Below, one piece after another: positions 18,490 through 27,710 of a DNA stretch of 64,000 nucleotides (position 1 is its first letter; every line of letters begins with the position of its first letter). Both the position numbers and the translations under genes were made by a program. The notes beneath the pieces were generated by a model. It ran no database searches. It was not told where the DNA came from and was given only the letters and a program-made list of their open reading frames with translations. The DNA is from Geitlerinema sp. PCC 7407 (lineage in GTDB: Bacteria > Cyanobacteriota > Cyanobacteriia > PCC-7407). The stretch lies in assembly GCF_000317045.1 (NCBI RefSeq), contig NC_019703.1:1662501-1726500 (forward strand), read 5' to 3'.

Positions 18490-19050
18490 GTCTTCAAAAC
18501 GCGACTAAATTCTCGAGTCTGGCTTGGACGTGGGATTCCCCCCACGCTACGCGCTGGCTTCCGGTGCGCGATCGCCCTTCCTGGCTCAGACCTAAATTGC
18601 GAGGCAAATAGACCCGAGACCCTTGGTCTAGAGATAATCATAGAGAAAATTAAATAGAATCCATACTTACTGATTAATCAATTCTTTGCCGATCGGCTTA
18701 ATATAAAAGTTTTACTTATAGTCTGAATTGAACAATTAATTTCGATGCGTCTAGACATCCCCCCACTTTTCTGAGATTCTCTATATAGAGTTTGCTAGAT
18801 GACGCTTTTAATACACATAGACTTAAATCTATGTTTTGGCTCTAGCAACGGCACTGAATCGCGCTGTACCAGCTACCGATCAGTCAGTTTTCATTCCACT
18901 ACCTCGAACGGCATTTATATGCCATCAGGCGGTTAGGTGTGGGAGCGGTGATGCCTCTACATCCTGATGCAATTTTGTCTTGCTTGCATTTTCAAGCCTG
19001 TACCGAATCAATAGTCAGCTAGTTACCTGATGAAACCATCAGGAAAATCT
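18490..19050 (+). promoter_or_regulatory. Upstream region of cmpA with palindrome
   Basis: This is 560 bases without a gene, AT-rich from about 18640. A perfect 7+7 inverted repeat, ACATAGA-N6-TCTATGT, lies at 18815-18834, about 215 bases before the start; its core TAGA-N6-TCTA is like a LysR-type box. cmp operons are known to be activated by the LysR regulator CmpR under low carbon. I did not find an unambiguous copy of the reported CmpR half-site spacing, so the palindrome is only a candidate operator. The promoter position is not determined. Confidence 0.4.
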
Positions 19051-20400
19051 ATGACCCTAAGAACGTCCCGTCGAAAGTTTTTGATCACCGTAGGTGCTTC
19101 CGCTGCTAGCTCGATCTTGCTAAAAGGATGCCTAGGTAATCCTCCTTCGGCCACCAATAACGCTTCCTCATCGACTCCCTCTGCTGGGCCTGTGGCCGCT
19201 GGCGATGCCCCCGAAACCACTACGGTTAAACTAGGCTACGTTCCCATTGTGGAATCTGCGCCTCTGATCATCGCAAAGGAAAAAGGCTTTTTCGCCAAGT
19301 ATGGGATGACGGGCGCTGAAGTCTCCAAGCAGGCGAGCTGGGCCTCCGCACGGGATAATGTCACCATCGGTTCAGGCAATGGTGGTATTGATGGTGGTCA
19401 GTGGCAAATGCCTATGCCCCATCTGATTACCGAGGGCATCATTACAAACGGCCAAAAAACGCCAATGTATGTTCTCGCCCAGCTCAATACCCAGGGCAAT
19501 GGTATCGCCATCTCCGGCATTCACGCTGGAAAGGGATTAGGGCTAGATATCTCGGGTGCAGCTGACTACATCAAGGGATTCCAATCGACCAACGGCCGTA
19601 AGTTTAAAGCTGCCCACACCTTCCCCAACGTGAACCAGGATTTCTGGATTCGCTATTGGTTCGCAGCGGGTGGAATTGACCCTGACAATGATATTGATTT
19701 GCTGGCTGTGCCGTCGCCAGAAACCGTTCAGGGCATGAGAACCGGCACCATGGACGCCTTTAGTACCGGTGACCCCTGGCCCTATCGAATTGTCAACGAT
19801 AAAATCGGCTTCCTGGCGGCACTAACCGCTGAAATCTGGCCCTATCACCCCGAGGAGTATCTCGCTATCCGAGCTGATTGGGTTGATAAAAATCCCAAAG
19901 CAACCAAGGCCATTTTGAAGGCCGTCATGGAAGCACAGCAGTGGTGCGACGATCCGAATAACCGGGCAGAACTGATCCAGATTGTTTCCGGGCGCAATTA
20001 CTTCAATATTCCGGCTAGCATCCTAGAGCCTCCCTATGCGGGCAAATATGAGATGGGAGATGAAAAGCCCGCCGTCAATGACTTCAAGAAAGGGCCGCTG
20101 TACTGGAAGGATGACCGAGGCAGTGTTTCTTATCCCTATAAGAGCCATGACCTCTGGTTCCTGACCGAGACGCTGCGGTGGGGCTTCCATAAGAATTCGA
20201 TCACAGACATCGATACGGCCAAGAAAATCATTGACAAGGTCAACCGTGAGGACCTCTGGCTAGAAGCGGCGAAAGAAGCTGGCTTCTCGGATATTCCGAC
20301 CAGTACCTCCCGGGGTGTAGAAACCTTCTTTGATGGCACCCAGTTCGATCCAGAGAACCCTGAAGCCTATCTCAACAGCCTAGCGATTAAGCGAATCTAG
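19051..20400 (+). CDS. cmpA: Bicarbonate ABC transporter substrate-binding lipoprotein CmpA
   Basis: This is a periplasmic lipoprotein that binds bicarbonate for the low-carbon-induced BCT1 transporter. A twin-arginine-like start ([16 protein letters not shown]) leads to the lipobox LLKGC. The family is shared by CmpA and the nitrate-binding NrtA. Here the ligand residues are T190 and Q196 (in [11 protein letters not shown]) and HPEE at 266-269. These agree with CmpA (T192, Q198, E270 in Synechocystis), whereas NrtA has a histidine and HPEK. The ATG at 19051 has AGGA six bases upstream; an in-frame ATG at 19030 lacks a ribosome site. First gene of cmpABCD. It is HIP1-free. Confidence 0.9.
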   Translation: MTLRTSRRKFLITVGASAASSILLKGCLGNPPSATNNASSSTPSAGPVAAGDAPETTTVKLGYVPIVESAPLIIAKEKGFFAKYGMTGAEVSKQASWASARDNVTIGSGNGGIDGGQWQMPMPHLITEGIITNGQKTPMYVLAQLNTQGNGIAISGIHAGKGLGLDISGAADYIKGFQSTNGRKFKAAHTFPNVNQDFWIRYWFAAGGIDPDNDIDLLAVPSPETVQGMRTGTMDAFSTGDPWPYRIVNDKIGFLAALTAEIWPYHPEEYLAIRADWVDKNPKATKAILKAVMEAQQWCDDPNNRAELIQIVSGRNYFNIPASILEPPYAGKYEMGDEKPAVNDFKKGPLYWKDDRGSVSYPYKSHDLWFLTETLRWGFHKNSITDIDTAKKIIDKVNREDLWLEAAKEAGFSDIPTSTSRGVETFFDGTQFDPENPEAYLNSLAIKRI

Positions 20401-20406
20401 GCGTTC

Positions 20407-20425
20407 GGTCCAGCTTCCCTGGACC
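20407..20425 (+). other. Intercistronic stem-loop after cmpA
   Basis: A perfect 7-bp stem GGTCCAG/CTGGACC with loop CTTCC begins six bases after the cmpA stop and lacks a T-run. Such stem-loops after binding-protein genes often stabilise the upstream mRNA so that more binding protein than permease is made; that role is inferred here. Confidence 0.6.
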
Positions 20426-20610
20426 TGGGATCATGGGCCAACTATGTGGCGAAAGTAGCTTCCTTTGATGGGCTGAATTCTGGCTTCTCTGTCCCCTTGT
20501 GATCAAAGTTGGTAAGCACTTCAACTCGCGAGAAAAGTTGACGTGATCTCTGTTGCTAACTAATTTTTCTCACTGTCCTTGTAACGACATCTTGATTCTT
20601 AGGAGAATTC

Positions 20611-21456
20611 ATGGTGACCCCTGCAGGTATCCGCACTCGGCGGCCCAATTCCTCTAATTCGGCTCAAAAAATCTGGAAAAAATACAACAATATTCTGCTA
20701 CCCGTTGTTGGTGTTTTAGGGTTTCTGATTATTTGGCAACTGCTGTCCTCATTAGGCTTCACAAAGTTACCTGGCCCCTTGAGCCTAGTCACTGAGACTC
20801 GAACCCGCGAGATGTTGATGTATCCCTTCTACGATCGCGGCGGATTAGATAAGGGATTATTCTGGCAAACGCTGGCTAGCTTATCGCGAGTTGCCAAAGG
20901 CTATCTGGCTGCTGCGGTTGTTGGAATCGGCTTAGGCATTTTGGTCGGCACTAATCAGACCTTGAACAAGGCCTTAGATCCGATCTTCCAGTTCCTCCGC
21001 ATGATTGCTCCCCTGGCCTGGGTGCCTATCACCCTAATTGCCCTGCCAAATGTGCAGATGGCGGCTATCTTCGTTATCTTCATCACAGCGATCTGGCCGA
21101 TCTTGATCAACACGACGGTGGGCGTGCAGCAGATTCCCCAGGACTACAAAAACGTGGCTCAGGTGCTGCAAATCTCTCCGCGCAAGTACTTTTTCAAGAT
21201 TTTGATTCCGTCTGCGCTGCCCTACATTTTTACCGGCCTGAGAATTGCCATCGGTTTAGCCTGGCTGGCCATTATTGCGGCTGAAATTGTGATGTCTGGT
21301 GTTGTGGGAATCGGTTTCTTTATCTGGGATGCCTATCAGCAGAACTACGTTAGCGAAGTGATTCTCGCGGTGTTTTACATCGGCGCTGTGGGATTATTAC
21401 TCGACCGCGGTATGGCCTATCTCCAGAACTGGATTCTGCCTGCTGAACCCAAATAG
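20611..21456 (+). CDS. cmpB: Bicarbonate ABC transporter permease CmpB
   Basis: This inner-membrane permease of 281 residues has about six hydrophobic helices. The EAA-like coupling loop is VLQISPRKYFFKILIPSALP, followed by IFTGLRIAIGLAWLAIIAAE. It is close to the NrtB/CmpB/SsuC family; assignment as CmpB follows from cmpA. AGGAG stands seven bases before the ATG. It follows cmpA after a 210-base spacer holding a stem-loop and precedes cmpC by 44 bases. It probably works as a homodimer with the CmpC and CmpD ATPases. Confidence 0.9.
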   Translation: MVTPAGIRTRRPNSSNSAQKIWKKYNNILLPVVGVLGFLIIWQLLSSLGFTKLPGPLSLVTETRTREMLMYPFYDRGGLDKGLFWQTLASLSRVAKGYLAAAVVGIGLGILVGTNQTLNKALDPIFQFLRMIAPLAWVPITLIALPNVQMAAIFVIFITAIWPILINTTVGVQQIPQDYKNVAQVLQISPRKYFFKILIPSALPYIFTGLRIAIGLAWLAIIAAEIVMSGVVGIGFFIWDAYQQNYVSEVILAVFYIGAVGLLLDRGMAYLQNWILPAEPK

Positions 21457-21500
21457 AAATTGACCTCATTTTGTGACCTCAGGACATCGGGAGAGAAACC

Positions 21501-23504
21501 ATGGCTGTACTCGTTGCAGTGGATCAAATCGATAAGGTGTTTCCCCTCAGTGGTGGGGAAGAATACATTGCCCTCAAGGGAATTGATCTGGAGATTAGAA
21601 AGGGAGAGTTTGTCTCTCTAATCGGGCACTCGGGCTGCGGTAAGTCCACGCTGCTGAATATGATTGCTGGGTTGGATTTGCCCAGTGAGGGCGTGGTGAC
21701 CCTAGAAGGCCAGCGGATTAGCCGGCCTGGGCCAGACCGCATGGTGGTGTTTCAAAACTATTCGCTGCTGCCCTGGATGACGGTGCGGCAAAACATTGCC
21801 CTCGCGGTGGATGAGGTGATGCGAGACTTGCCTGCGGGTGAGCGGCGATCGATCATTGAGCAGCACATTGATATGGTTGGGCTGCGCCCCCACGCTGATA
21901 AATTGCCCGCTATGCTGTCGGGCGGACAAAAGCAGCGGGTTGCGATCGCCCGGGCCTTGGCTACTCGCCCTAAACTGCTGCTGCTAGACGAGCCCTTCGG
22001 CGCTCTGGACGCCTTGACCCGAGGCAATCTGCAAGAGCAGCTGATGCGCATCTGCGAGGAAAACCAGGTCACGGCAGTGATGGTAACCCACGATGTCGAT
22101 GAGGCCGTCTTGCTCTCCGATCGCATCGTAATGCTGACGAACGGTCCAGGCTCCCAGATTGGCCGCATTCTAGAGGTTGATATTCCCCGCCCCCGCAAGC
22201 GCCTGGACGTGGTCGAGCACCCCAGCTACTACAGCTTGCGCAGCGAGATGATCTACTTTCTCAATCAGCAAAAGCAGGTCAAAAAGCTGCGGGCACGCAA
22301 GGCGGCAGTTGTCGCGCGCCACGGCCTAGAAAAAGTCAACCTCGATATTGGCTTTGTGCCGCTCACCGCCTGCGCTCCCCTAGCGATCGCCCAAGAAAAG
22401 GGCTTCTTCACCAAGCATGGTCTCGATGAAGTGAAGCTGGTGCGGGAAACCAGCTGGCGCGGGATTGTGGATGGCATCAGCGGCGGCTATCTAGATGCGG
22501 CCCAAATGCCCTCGGGAATGCCGCTGTGGCTGACCTTAGGAGCCGAAGATACTCAGCCGCTCCCGGTGGTGAGCTCGCTGACGATGACTCGCAATGGCAA
22601 CGCGATTACGCTGGCAAAGCGCTTCTACGACCAGGGAATTCACACCCTGGCCGATCTCAAGCGCCTGCTGCTGGACTCTCCCGAACAGCAGCACCGGTTT
22701 GGAGTCGTGCACCCGTCGTCGATGCACAACTTGCTCTTGCGCTACTGGCTGGCGGCGGCTGGCATCGATCCCGATCGCGATGTGCAGTTGCAGACGATTC
22801 CGCCAGCCCAAATGCTGGTCGATCTCAAGGCTGGCAGTATTGACGGATTTTCGATCGGTGAGCCCTGGAATCTGCGCAGTGCCATAGAAGGAGTGGGCAT
22901 TACCGTGGCCACGGATCTGGAAGTGTGGCAGGGCCATCCTGGCAAGGTTTTGGGCGTGCGGGAAGACTGGGCCAATGCCTATCCCAATACCCACATTGCG
23001 CTGGTGAAGGCGTTGCTAGAAGCGGGTCAGTATTGCGCCGATCCGGCAAACGAAGCCGAAATTCGCCACATTTTGGCCCAGCGAGAATACCTGGCGACCA
23101 AAGAAGCCTATATTCACTTGGGAAGTCCTGATACCTTGGCCTGCAGTCTGGATCAGCCGATGCGGGAGGCGGCGCATCACCTGTTCTTCGGCAAAGGGGC
23201 AAATCGTCCTAGCCGGACTGAGCATCTCTGGCACATGGTCGAATTGGCTCGCTGGGGGTACACGCCTTTTCCGCGCAATTGGGTGGAAATCCTGGAGCGT
23301 GTTTGCCGAGTTGGGGTGTTCAGCACTGCGGCGCGGGAGTTGGGGCTTACGGATTTGTCTTACAGCAGTGGCCCGATCCAAATGTTTGACGGCACGGTAT
23401 TCACCGCAGATGATCCGATTGCGTATCTCAATGGCCTGACGATCAAGCGCGATTTCACAATGGCGGATGTTGTCCTAGCCTCTAGCTCGGTGCTGGCAGC
23501 TTAG
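21501..23504 (+). CDS. cmpC: Bicarbonate ABC transporter ATPase fused to a substrate-binding domain, CmpC
   Basis: The 667-residue two-domain layout is special to NrtC/CmpC. The N-terminal ATPase (about 1-260) has GHSGCGKST, LSGGQKQR and LLLLDEPFGALDAL. The C-terminal part (about 280-650) is a cytoplasmic homologue of CmpA/NrtA: IGFVPLTACAPLAIAQEKGFF, a RYWLAAAGIDPDRD segment and GHPGKVLGVREDW. In NrtC this domain is regulatory; by analogy it may sense an internal effector here. The gene has two HIP1 sites, unlike cmpA and cmpB. It is followed by cmpD after 243 bases. Confidence 0.92.
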   Translation: MAVLVAVDQIDKVFPLSGGEEYIALKGIDLEIRKGEFVSLIGHSGCGKSTLLNMIAGLDLPSEGVVTLEGQRISRPGPDRMVVFQNYSLLPWMTVRQNIALAVDEVMRDLPAGERRSIIEQHIDMVGLRPHADKLPAMLSGGQKQRVAIARALATRPKLLLLDEPFGALDALTRGNLQEQLMRICEENQVTAVMVTHDVDEAVLLSDRIVMLTNGPGSQIGRILEVDIPRPRKRLDVVEHPSYYSLRSEMIYFLNQQKQVKKLRARKAAVVARHGLEKVNLDIGFVPLTACAPLAIAQEKGFFTKHGLDEVKLVRETSWRGIVDGISGGYLDAAQMPSGMPLWLTLGAEDTQPLPVVSSLTMTRNGNAITLAKRFYDQGIHTLADLKRLLLDSPEQQHRFGVVHPSSMHNLLLRYWLAAAGIDPDRDVQLQTIPPAQMLVDLKAGSIDGFSIGEPWNLRSAIEGVGITVATDLEVWQGHPGKVLGVREDWANAYPNTHIALVKALLEAGQYCADPANEAEIRHILAQREYLATKEAYIHLGSPDTLACSLDQPMREAAHHLFFGKGANRPSRTEHLWHMVELARWGYTPFPRNWVEILERVCRVGVFSTAARELGLTDLSYSSGPIQMFDGTVFTADDPIAYLNGLTIKRDFTMADVVLASSSVLAA

Positions 23505-23747
23505 TCTATCAATTTAGACTTTCGTGATGGTTTCAGGTTCGTTTTAAGACCTTGTGTGTTGCAGGTAGTGGGGCCTAGGGCTTCTAGGCTCCTACGAATA
23601 AGTTTGCTGGCGGTTGAGGGCGTTTGGGGTTGGCTGTGCGATCGCACCTGCATAACTTCCATTAATTTCGATTAATTTCAGTCGACCTCGATGAGCCAGA
23701 AACATCAGCCCTGATTCGTTTGCAACCCATATCACCCAACTCTATCT

Positions 23748-24605
23748 ATGATGACCCACTCTATGGCGAAATCAGCTTCGTTAGATCAGCTTCGCTCTGC
23801 CACCCAGCAGTCAGCAGATGACTATCTAGTCATTGAGAATCTGTCCAAGGTGTATCCCACGAGCAAAGGCCCGTACTCAGTTCTCCAGGATGTCAATCTG
23901 AGGGTTAATGCGGGTGAATTCATCTGCGTGATCGGCCACTCAGGCTGCGGCAAGTCAACTTTGCTGAACATGGTTTCTGGCTTTAATCAGCCGACTACTG
24001 GTCGGGTCGAACTGAAGGGAAAACCAATTCTCAAGCCGGGTCCAGACCGCATGGTGGTGTTTCAAAACTACGCCCTGCTGCCCTGGATGACAGCCTTTGA
24101 AAATATCTATTTGGCGATTGATTCGGTTCATCCGAATAAGTCGGTTGCTGAAAAGCGATCGCTGGTTCGAGATAGCCTAGCGCTTGTGGGGCTAACGGAG
24201 GCAGCCGACAAAAAGCCGTCCCAGATCTCTGGCGGTATGAAGCAGCGGGTCTCCATTGCACGCGCGCTAGCCATTCGTCCAGAGGTGCTTATTTTGGATG
24301 AGCCCTTTGGCGCTCTAGACGCCATCACCAAGGAGGAGTTGCAAGAGGAGCTGCTGAAGATCTGGAATGATCATCGCTGCACCGTTTTGATGATTACCCA
24401 CGATATCGATGAGGCCTTGTTCTTGGCCGATCGGCTGGTGATGATGACCAATGGCCCGGCGGCGCAGATTGGAGAAATCATGACCATTCCCTTTCCTCGT
24501 CCCCGCAACCGAGTTGAAATCATGGAAGATCCCCAGTACTACGAATTACGAAATCAGGCGCTGGACTTCCTATACAACCGCTTTGCCCATGACGACGACG
24601 AGTAG
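23748..24605 (+). CDS. cmpD: Bicarbonate ABC transporter ATPase CmpD
   Basis: This is the second ATP-binding subunit, 285 residues, with GHSGCGKST, ISGGMKQR, LILDEPFGALDAI and the switch histidine in MITHDIDEAL. The NrtD/CmpD family pairs with the fused C subunit as a heterodimer. The start is uncertain: ATG at 23748, 23751 or 23763 (MAKSASLDQL); none has a strong ribosome site. The 243-base gap from cmpC may hold an internal promoter. Right after its stop lies a fragment of a second cupin gene and a copied terminator. Confidence 0.92.
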   Translation: MMTHSMAKSASLDQLRSATQQSADDYLVIENLSKVYPTSKGPYSVLQDVNLRVNAGEFICVIGHSGCGKSTLLNMVSGFNQPTTGRVELKGKPILKPGPDRMVVFQNYALLPWMTAFENIYLAIDSVHPNKSVAEKRSLVRDSLALVGLTEAADKKPSQISGGMKQRVSIARALAIRPEVLILDEPFGALDAITKEELQEELLKIWNDHRCTVLMITHDIDEALFLADRLVMMTNGPAAQIGEIMTIPFPRPRNRVEIMEDPQYYELRNQALDFLYNRFAHDDDE

Positions 24606-24665
24606 GACAGCTTTATCTCTTTCCTACCGGTGGTGAAGAGGATCTAAGCCTCATTTGAAGTCCAG

Positions 24666-24701
24666 TTCATGGCTGCCCATGAGTATCCTCTTTGCCCTTA
24701 A
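24666..24701 (+). pseudogene. 3' remnant of a second cupin gene
   Basis: The frame FMAAHEYPLCP-stop matches the last residues of the cupin protein ending at 18427 (LMAAHEYPLSA-stop), with mostly synonymous differences. The homology then runs on through the 3' flank and terminator. Everything upstream of this short piece has been lost or replaced by cmpD. It is a scar of duplication or recombination around the cmp operon. Confidence 0.75.
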
Positions 24702-24747
24702 ATACGCTTTTCTTCTTTGAAGTTTTCTTGACTAGTTGCAAGTCTCC

Positions 24748-24776
24748 CCGCACCGCCCTTCCGGTGCGGTTTTTTT
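24748..24776 (+). terminator. Intrinsic terminator downstream of cmpD (copy 2)
   Basis: The stem CCGCACCG/CGGTGCGG, loop CCCTTC, is followed by seven T. It is a near-identical copy of the cupin terminator at 18462-18489; the preceding CTAGTTGCAAGTCTCC is the same in both. Confidence 0.88.
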
Positions 24777-25079
24777 ATGTCTGGAAGCTGTGCTGCATTT
24801 TGTGACTGGGGTAGAGCAACGCAGTATCCCGCGCGCTTTGCTCGTGAGAGGAGATCGGTTGGCTTCCGGAAAAGCTGAGTGCTATGCCGTAGGTATGCTG
24901 GACAATGTAGGCCATGGAGGCGCTGAGTTAGACAATCTAATCTTCAATGGCTTTTCAAACTATGTCGTCTTTAAGACTTTAGATATTCTGCAAAGATGAC
25001 ATGCTGCCCAGTAGCCTAAAGCTACAAAGACTGGAGCATTCTCTCAAAATTTCAGTTTCTCAAACTCAACCATTAACTA
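24777..25079. other. Region after the terminator with an open but unsupported frame
   Basis: A frame is open from about 24779 to the stop ending at 24999, translating as a mix that includes AVGMLDNVGHGGAELDNLIF. It lacks its own good start and begins inside the terminator, so it may be the 3' remnant of another gene. The last 80 bases are AT-rich and should carry the promoter of the secreted protein at 25080. Confidence 0.3.
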
Positions 25080-25583
25080 ATGATCCTCAAACCTTATCTC
25101 ATAGCATCGATTTCAACTCTGTTTTTAGGCGCGATCGCCGTCTCAGAGGTTCAGGCCGAACCGGGTAAGACTGTAGGCTCAGATGGTACGACGATCGGCA
25201 TCAGTGGGGATGTATGGGTTCTGCGAACTCCTGTGTCTGACACGACTCAAAGCTTTTATGGTGGAAACCTGCGGGTTTATGACGTCCACATTGCCAAGAT
25301 GGTCGAAGTGACGCATCAAGAGTGCAAAACGACCCCGAGCCGCGAAGATAGAATCTGGCGTTACATAGCGAATACTGATGAGTGGATGGGAGAGTTTCGG
25401 ATTAGCTGCCAACTCGCGAATGACCTGGCGATCGCCTATGGCATGGGCAAACCTGAAATGACGTCCATCTTCATGGCAGAAGCCGACGAGCCGAGCACAA
25501 CAGCTATTCCGACCCTGAATATCACGGGAGGCAAAGTTCAAAGCTGGATGCAATTTACGCAAAACTTCCAGCCCATTCGCTAA
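25080..25583 (+). CDS. Hypothetical secreted protein, 167 aa
   Basis: A clear Sec signal peptide, MILKPYLIASISTLFLGA and on to VQA-EPG, is followed by a mature part of about 140 residues. It contains two cysteines (HQECKTT and ISCQLAN) that could form a disulphide in the periplasm. Helical regions and a C-terminal QSWMQFTQNF are visible but no family was recognised. It is convergent with pyrC and monocistronic. One HIP1-like site lies in the signal-peptide codons. Confidence 0.65.
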   Translation: MILKPYLIASISTLFLGAIAVSEVQAEPGKTVGSDGTTIGISGDVWVLRTPVSDTTQSFYGGNLRVYDVHIAKMVEVTHQECKTTPSREDRIWRYIANTDEWMGEFRISCQLANDLAIAYGMGKPEMTSIFMAEADEPSTTAIPTLNITGGKVQSWMQFTQNFQPIR

Positions 25584-25614
25584 GCTCTGCGCTTGTCTAA
25601 TGATCAGCCACTAG

Positions 25615-26667
25615 TTAGCCTTCCTTTGCTAGGTTGGCGTCAGCCATCTGCCACGTCATCTCTTGGCCTGCTCGCAAAGGGACAAGAGATGACTCGGTAA
25701 ATGGAACCTCGTCGGGAACGCGCCAGGTCGTTTTGTTTAAAGTGATCTGCTCGGTGTTACGCGGGAGCTGATAGAAATCTGGCCCGTAGAAGCTGGCGAA
25801 GGCTTCTAGTTTGTCGAGGGCATCAACGCTCTCAAAAGCCTCTGCGTATAGCTCCATCGCGTGCAGGGCCGAATAGCAGCCCGCGCAGCCACAGGAGCTT
25901 TCCTTGCCATCGCGAGGATGGGGAGCGCTATCGGTGCCCAGAAAGAACTTGGGACTGCCAGAGGTTGCCGCTTGCAGAAGGGCGAGGCGATGCTCCTCAC
26001 GCTTCAAAACGGGCAAGCAATAGAAATGGGGTCGAATACCGCCCTGAAAAATGGCATTGCGGTTGTAGAGCAAGTGCTGGGGCGTGATCGTTGCGGCGAC
26101 GTTGTTGGCAGACAGAACGTACTGCACCGCATCGGAGGTGGTCACGTGCTCAAACACCACGCGCAGGTTTGGAAATTGCTCCTTCAAGGGGATCAAGTGT
26201 CGCTCGATAAACGCTTTTTCGCGATCGAACATATCAACGCCTTGATCGGTCACTTCTCCGTGCAGGAGTAAGGGCAGGTCTACCTCTTGCATTGCTTCAA
26301 AGACGCGATTGCACTTACGAATGTCGGTCACGCCGAAGTCTGAGTTGGTGGTTGCTCCGGCTGGGTAATACTTGACGGCTTTGACAAACTGAGACTCTTT
26401 GGCCCGGGTGATCTCTTGGGGGGTGGTGTTGTCGGTGAGGTAGAGCGTCATCAAGGGCTCAAAGCGCTGCCCCGCCGGAATGGCTGCCAGAATGCGATCG
26501 CGATAGGCCGCAGCATCGGCGACGGTGCGCACTGGGGGCTTTAGGTTTGGCATGACGATCGCGCGGGCAAACTGGCGCACGGTGTGGGGTAGTACCGCTT
26601 TCAGCGCCTCGCCGTCGCGTAGATGTAGATGCCAGTCGTCAGGTCGGGTGATCGTAAGTGTTTGCAT
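25615..26667 (-). CDS. pyrC: Dihydroorotase
   Basis: This zinc amidohydrolase catalyses the third step of pyrimidine synthesis (carbamoyl-aspartate to dihydroorotate). It belongs to the E. coli-type class II: metal-binding [10 protein letters not shown] (residues 10-19), the carbamylated lysine in [27 protein letters not shown] and [13 protein letters not shown]. 350 residues is the usual length. The gene is intact and alone, with backbone codon use. A class I pyrC may exist elsewhere; both forms occur in cyanobacteria. Confidence 0.95.
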   Translation of the reverse strand: MQTLTITRPDDWHLHLRDGEALKAVLPHTVRQFARAIVMPNLKPPVRTVADAAAYRDRILAAIPAGQRFEPLMTLYLTDNTTPQEITRAKESQFVKAVKYYPAGATTNSDFGVTDIRKCNRVFEAMQEVDLPLLLHGEVTDQGVDMFDREKAFIERHLIPLKEQFPNLRVVFEHVTTSDAVQYVLSANNVAATITPQHLLYNRNAIFQGGIRPHFYCLPVLKREEHRLALLQAATSGSPKFFLGTDSAPHPRDGKESSCGCAGCYSALHAMELYAEAFESVDALDKLEAFASFYGPDFYQLPRNTEQITLNKTTWRVPDEVPFTESSLVPLRAGQEMTWQMADANLAKEG

Positions 26668-26886
26668 CTCCCGATTATAGAACTGCTAGTGCTTTGTGAT
26701 GCTCTGAGGAGAGTGGCGCTCAGGGCGATCGCGCGTTGTTGGGAAGGGGCGATCGCCAAGATTGTGTCTGAATACTCCAGACATTGAGCTGGCACTCATA
26801 AGGTGATTAGTTGAGGCTCACTCTGGCTGCATAAGGGCGATCGCTTTCTCTTTGGTGATTGCAGTTGGCAAGTGCTGAGGCAGGCA

Positions 26887-27273
26887 GGTTATCTTGTGAT
26901 TAATCTGTCTAGATAAGTTAGTGATTTTGGCAAGCTGCATAGTCCGAAAACTAGAGAGCGTGAACCTATGCCAAATAAATATGAAGAAGCTTTTCAAAAC
27001 GCCCGTCAGTTGGCTAAAAAATGACAGTACCAGGCAGCGATCGACGAGTATAGCCAGGCGATCGCGCTGAATCCTGAAATGGTAGAGGCTTATGTTTTTC
27101 GCAGTGCTGCATTTGCCATGATACCTGGGCAAGAGCACCGGGAAATCGAGGATGCTCGTAAGACCGCAGAGATCTTGAGGGCACGAGGAGATGAGGAGAG
27201 AGCCCAGTGTATGGACGCACAGGCGGAATCCGTTCAAGGAGTGATCGAAGAGCGCGAAATGGGCATTGAGTGA
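26887..27273 (+). pseudogene. Decayed copy of the secreted TPR protein
   Basis: The translation of this 129-codon stretch aligns without gaps with the C-terminal part of the intact protein at 55372-55851. Two nonsense codons break it: TAA at 26914-26916 (CAG in the intact copy) and TGA at 27022-27024 (GGA there). Sequence likeness continues upstream toward the signal-peptide region and about 40 bases downstream of the stop. The copy holds a HIP1 site at 27059-27066 that the intact copy lacks. An inner ATG (27079) leaves a 64-residue frame that is unlikely to be functional. Confidence 0.85.
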
Positions 27274-27710
27274 CGGCTTCTCGTGTAGGCTAGAGCACAA
27301 AACTCAACATTGGCAAGATACTCTCTTCATACGCTCCAAAGTAGAGAACACTATGTTTGCTTGTCGCCGTAAAGAATCTGAAAATATGCGGAAAGATTCT
27401 CGCTAATCTGCTTAAACAGTGTACTGTGTGAAAAAATCGACACAAGTAGAAAATGAAGGTTATATTGCCTTACACTAACAGTTAGAGATTAAAAACATTG
27501 AGAGAAACTGGCACTCTAGCCCTGCGTTGGGGCCGATGAGCATTGTTAGTCTGACGATGCGGCCTTAGCGGAGTTCATGCTTCAAGACCGCTATTATGCA
27601 GCCTAATCCCCGTTTGGGAAGTGCTCAGAAAATTGCTGGTTAGACATAAACCTTGCTCCAATAATGTTGTCGAGATCTCATTGCCACTACTTCAATGATG
27701 TGAGTTCAAT
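27274..27710. other. AT-rich spacer with an attC-like end
   Basis: This is 437 bases without a gene. The first ~40 bases are homologous to the 3' flank of the TPR gene at 55852. Near 27531-27551, GGCCGATGAGCATTGTTAG resembles the right end of the palindromic elements at 29.9 and 61.8 kb (CCGGTGAGC...GTT). No promoter was recognised with confidence. Confidence 0.35.

Noticed and set aside
19030-24605. Nitrate transporter nrtABCD
   Set aside because: The operon layout fits both, but the ligand residues of the binding protein (Thr, Gln, HPEE) match CmpA rather than NrtA.
24736-24999. ORF of 87 aa after cmpD
   Set aside because: It begins within the terminator hairpin and its first residues are terminator sequence; at most the tail is a gene remnant.
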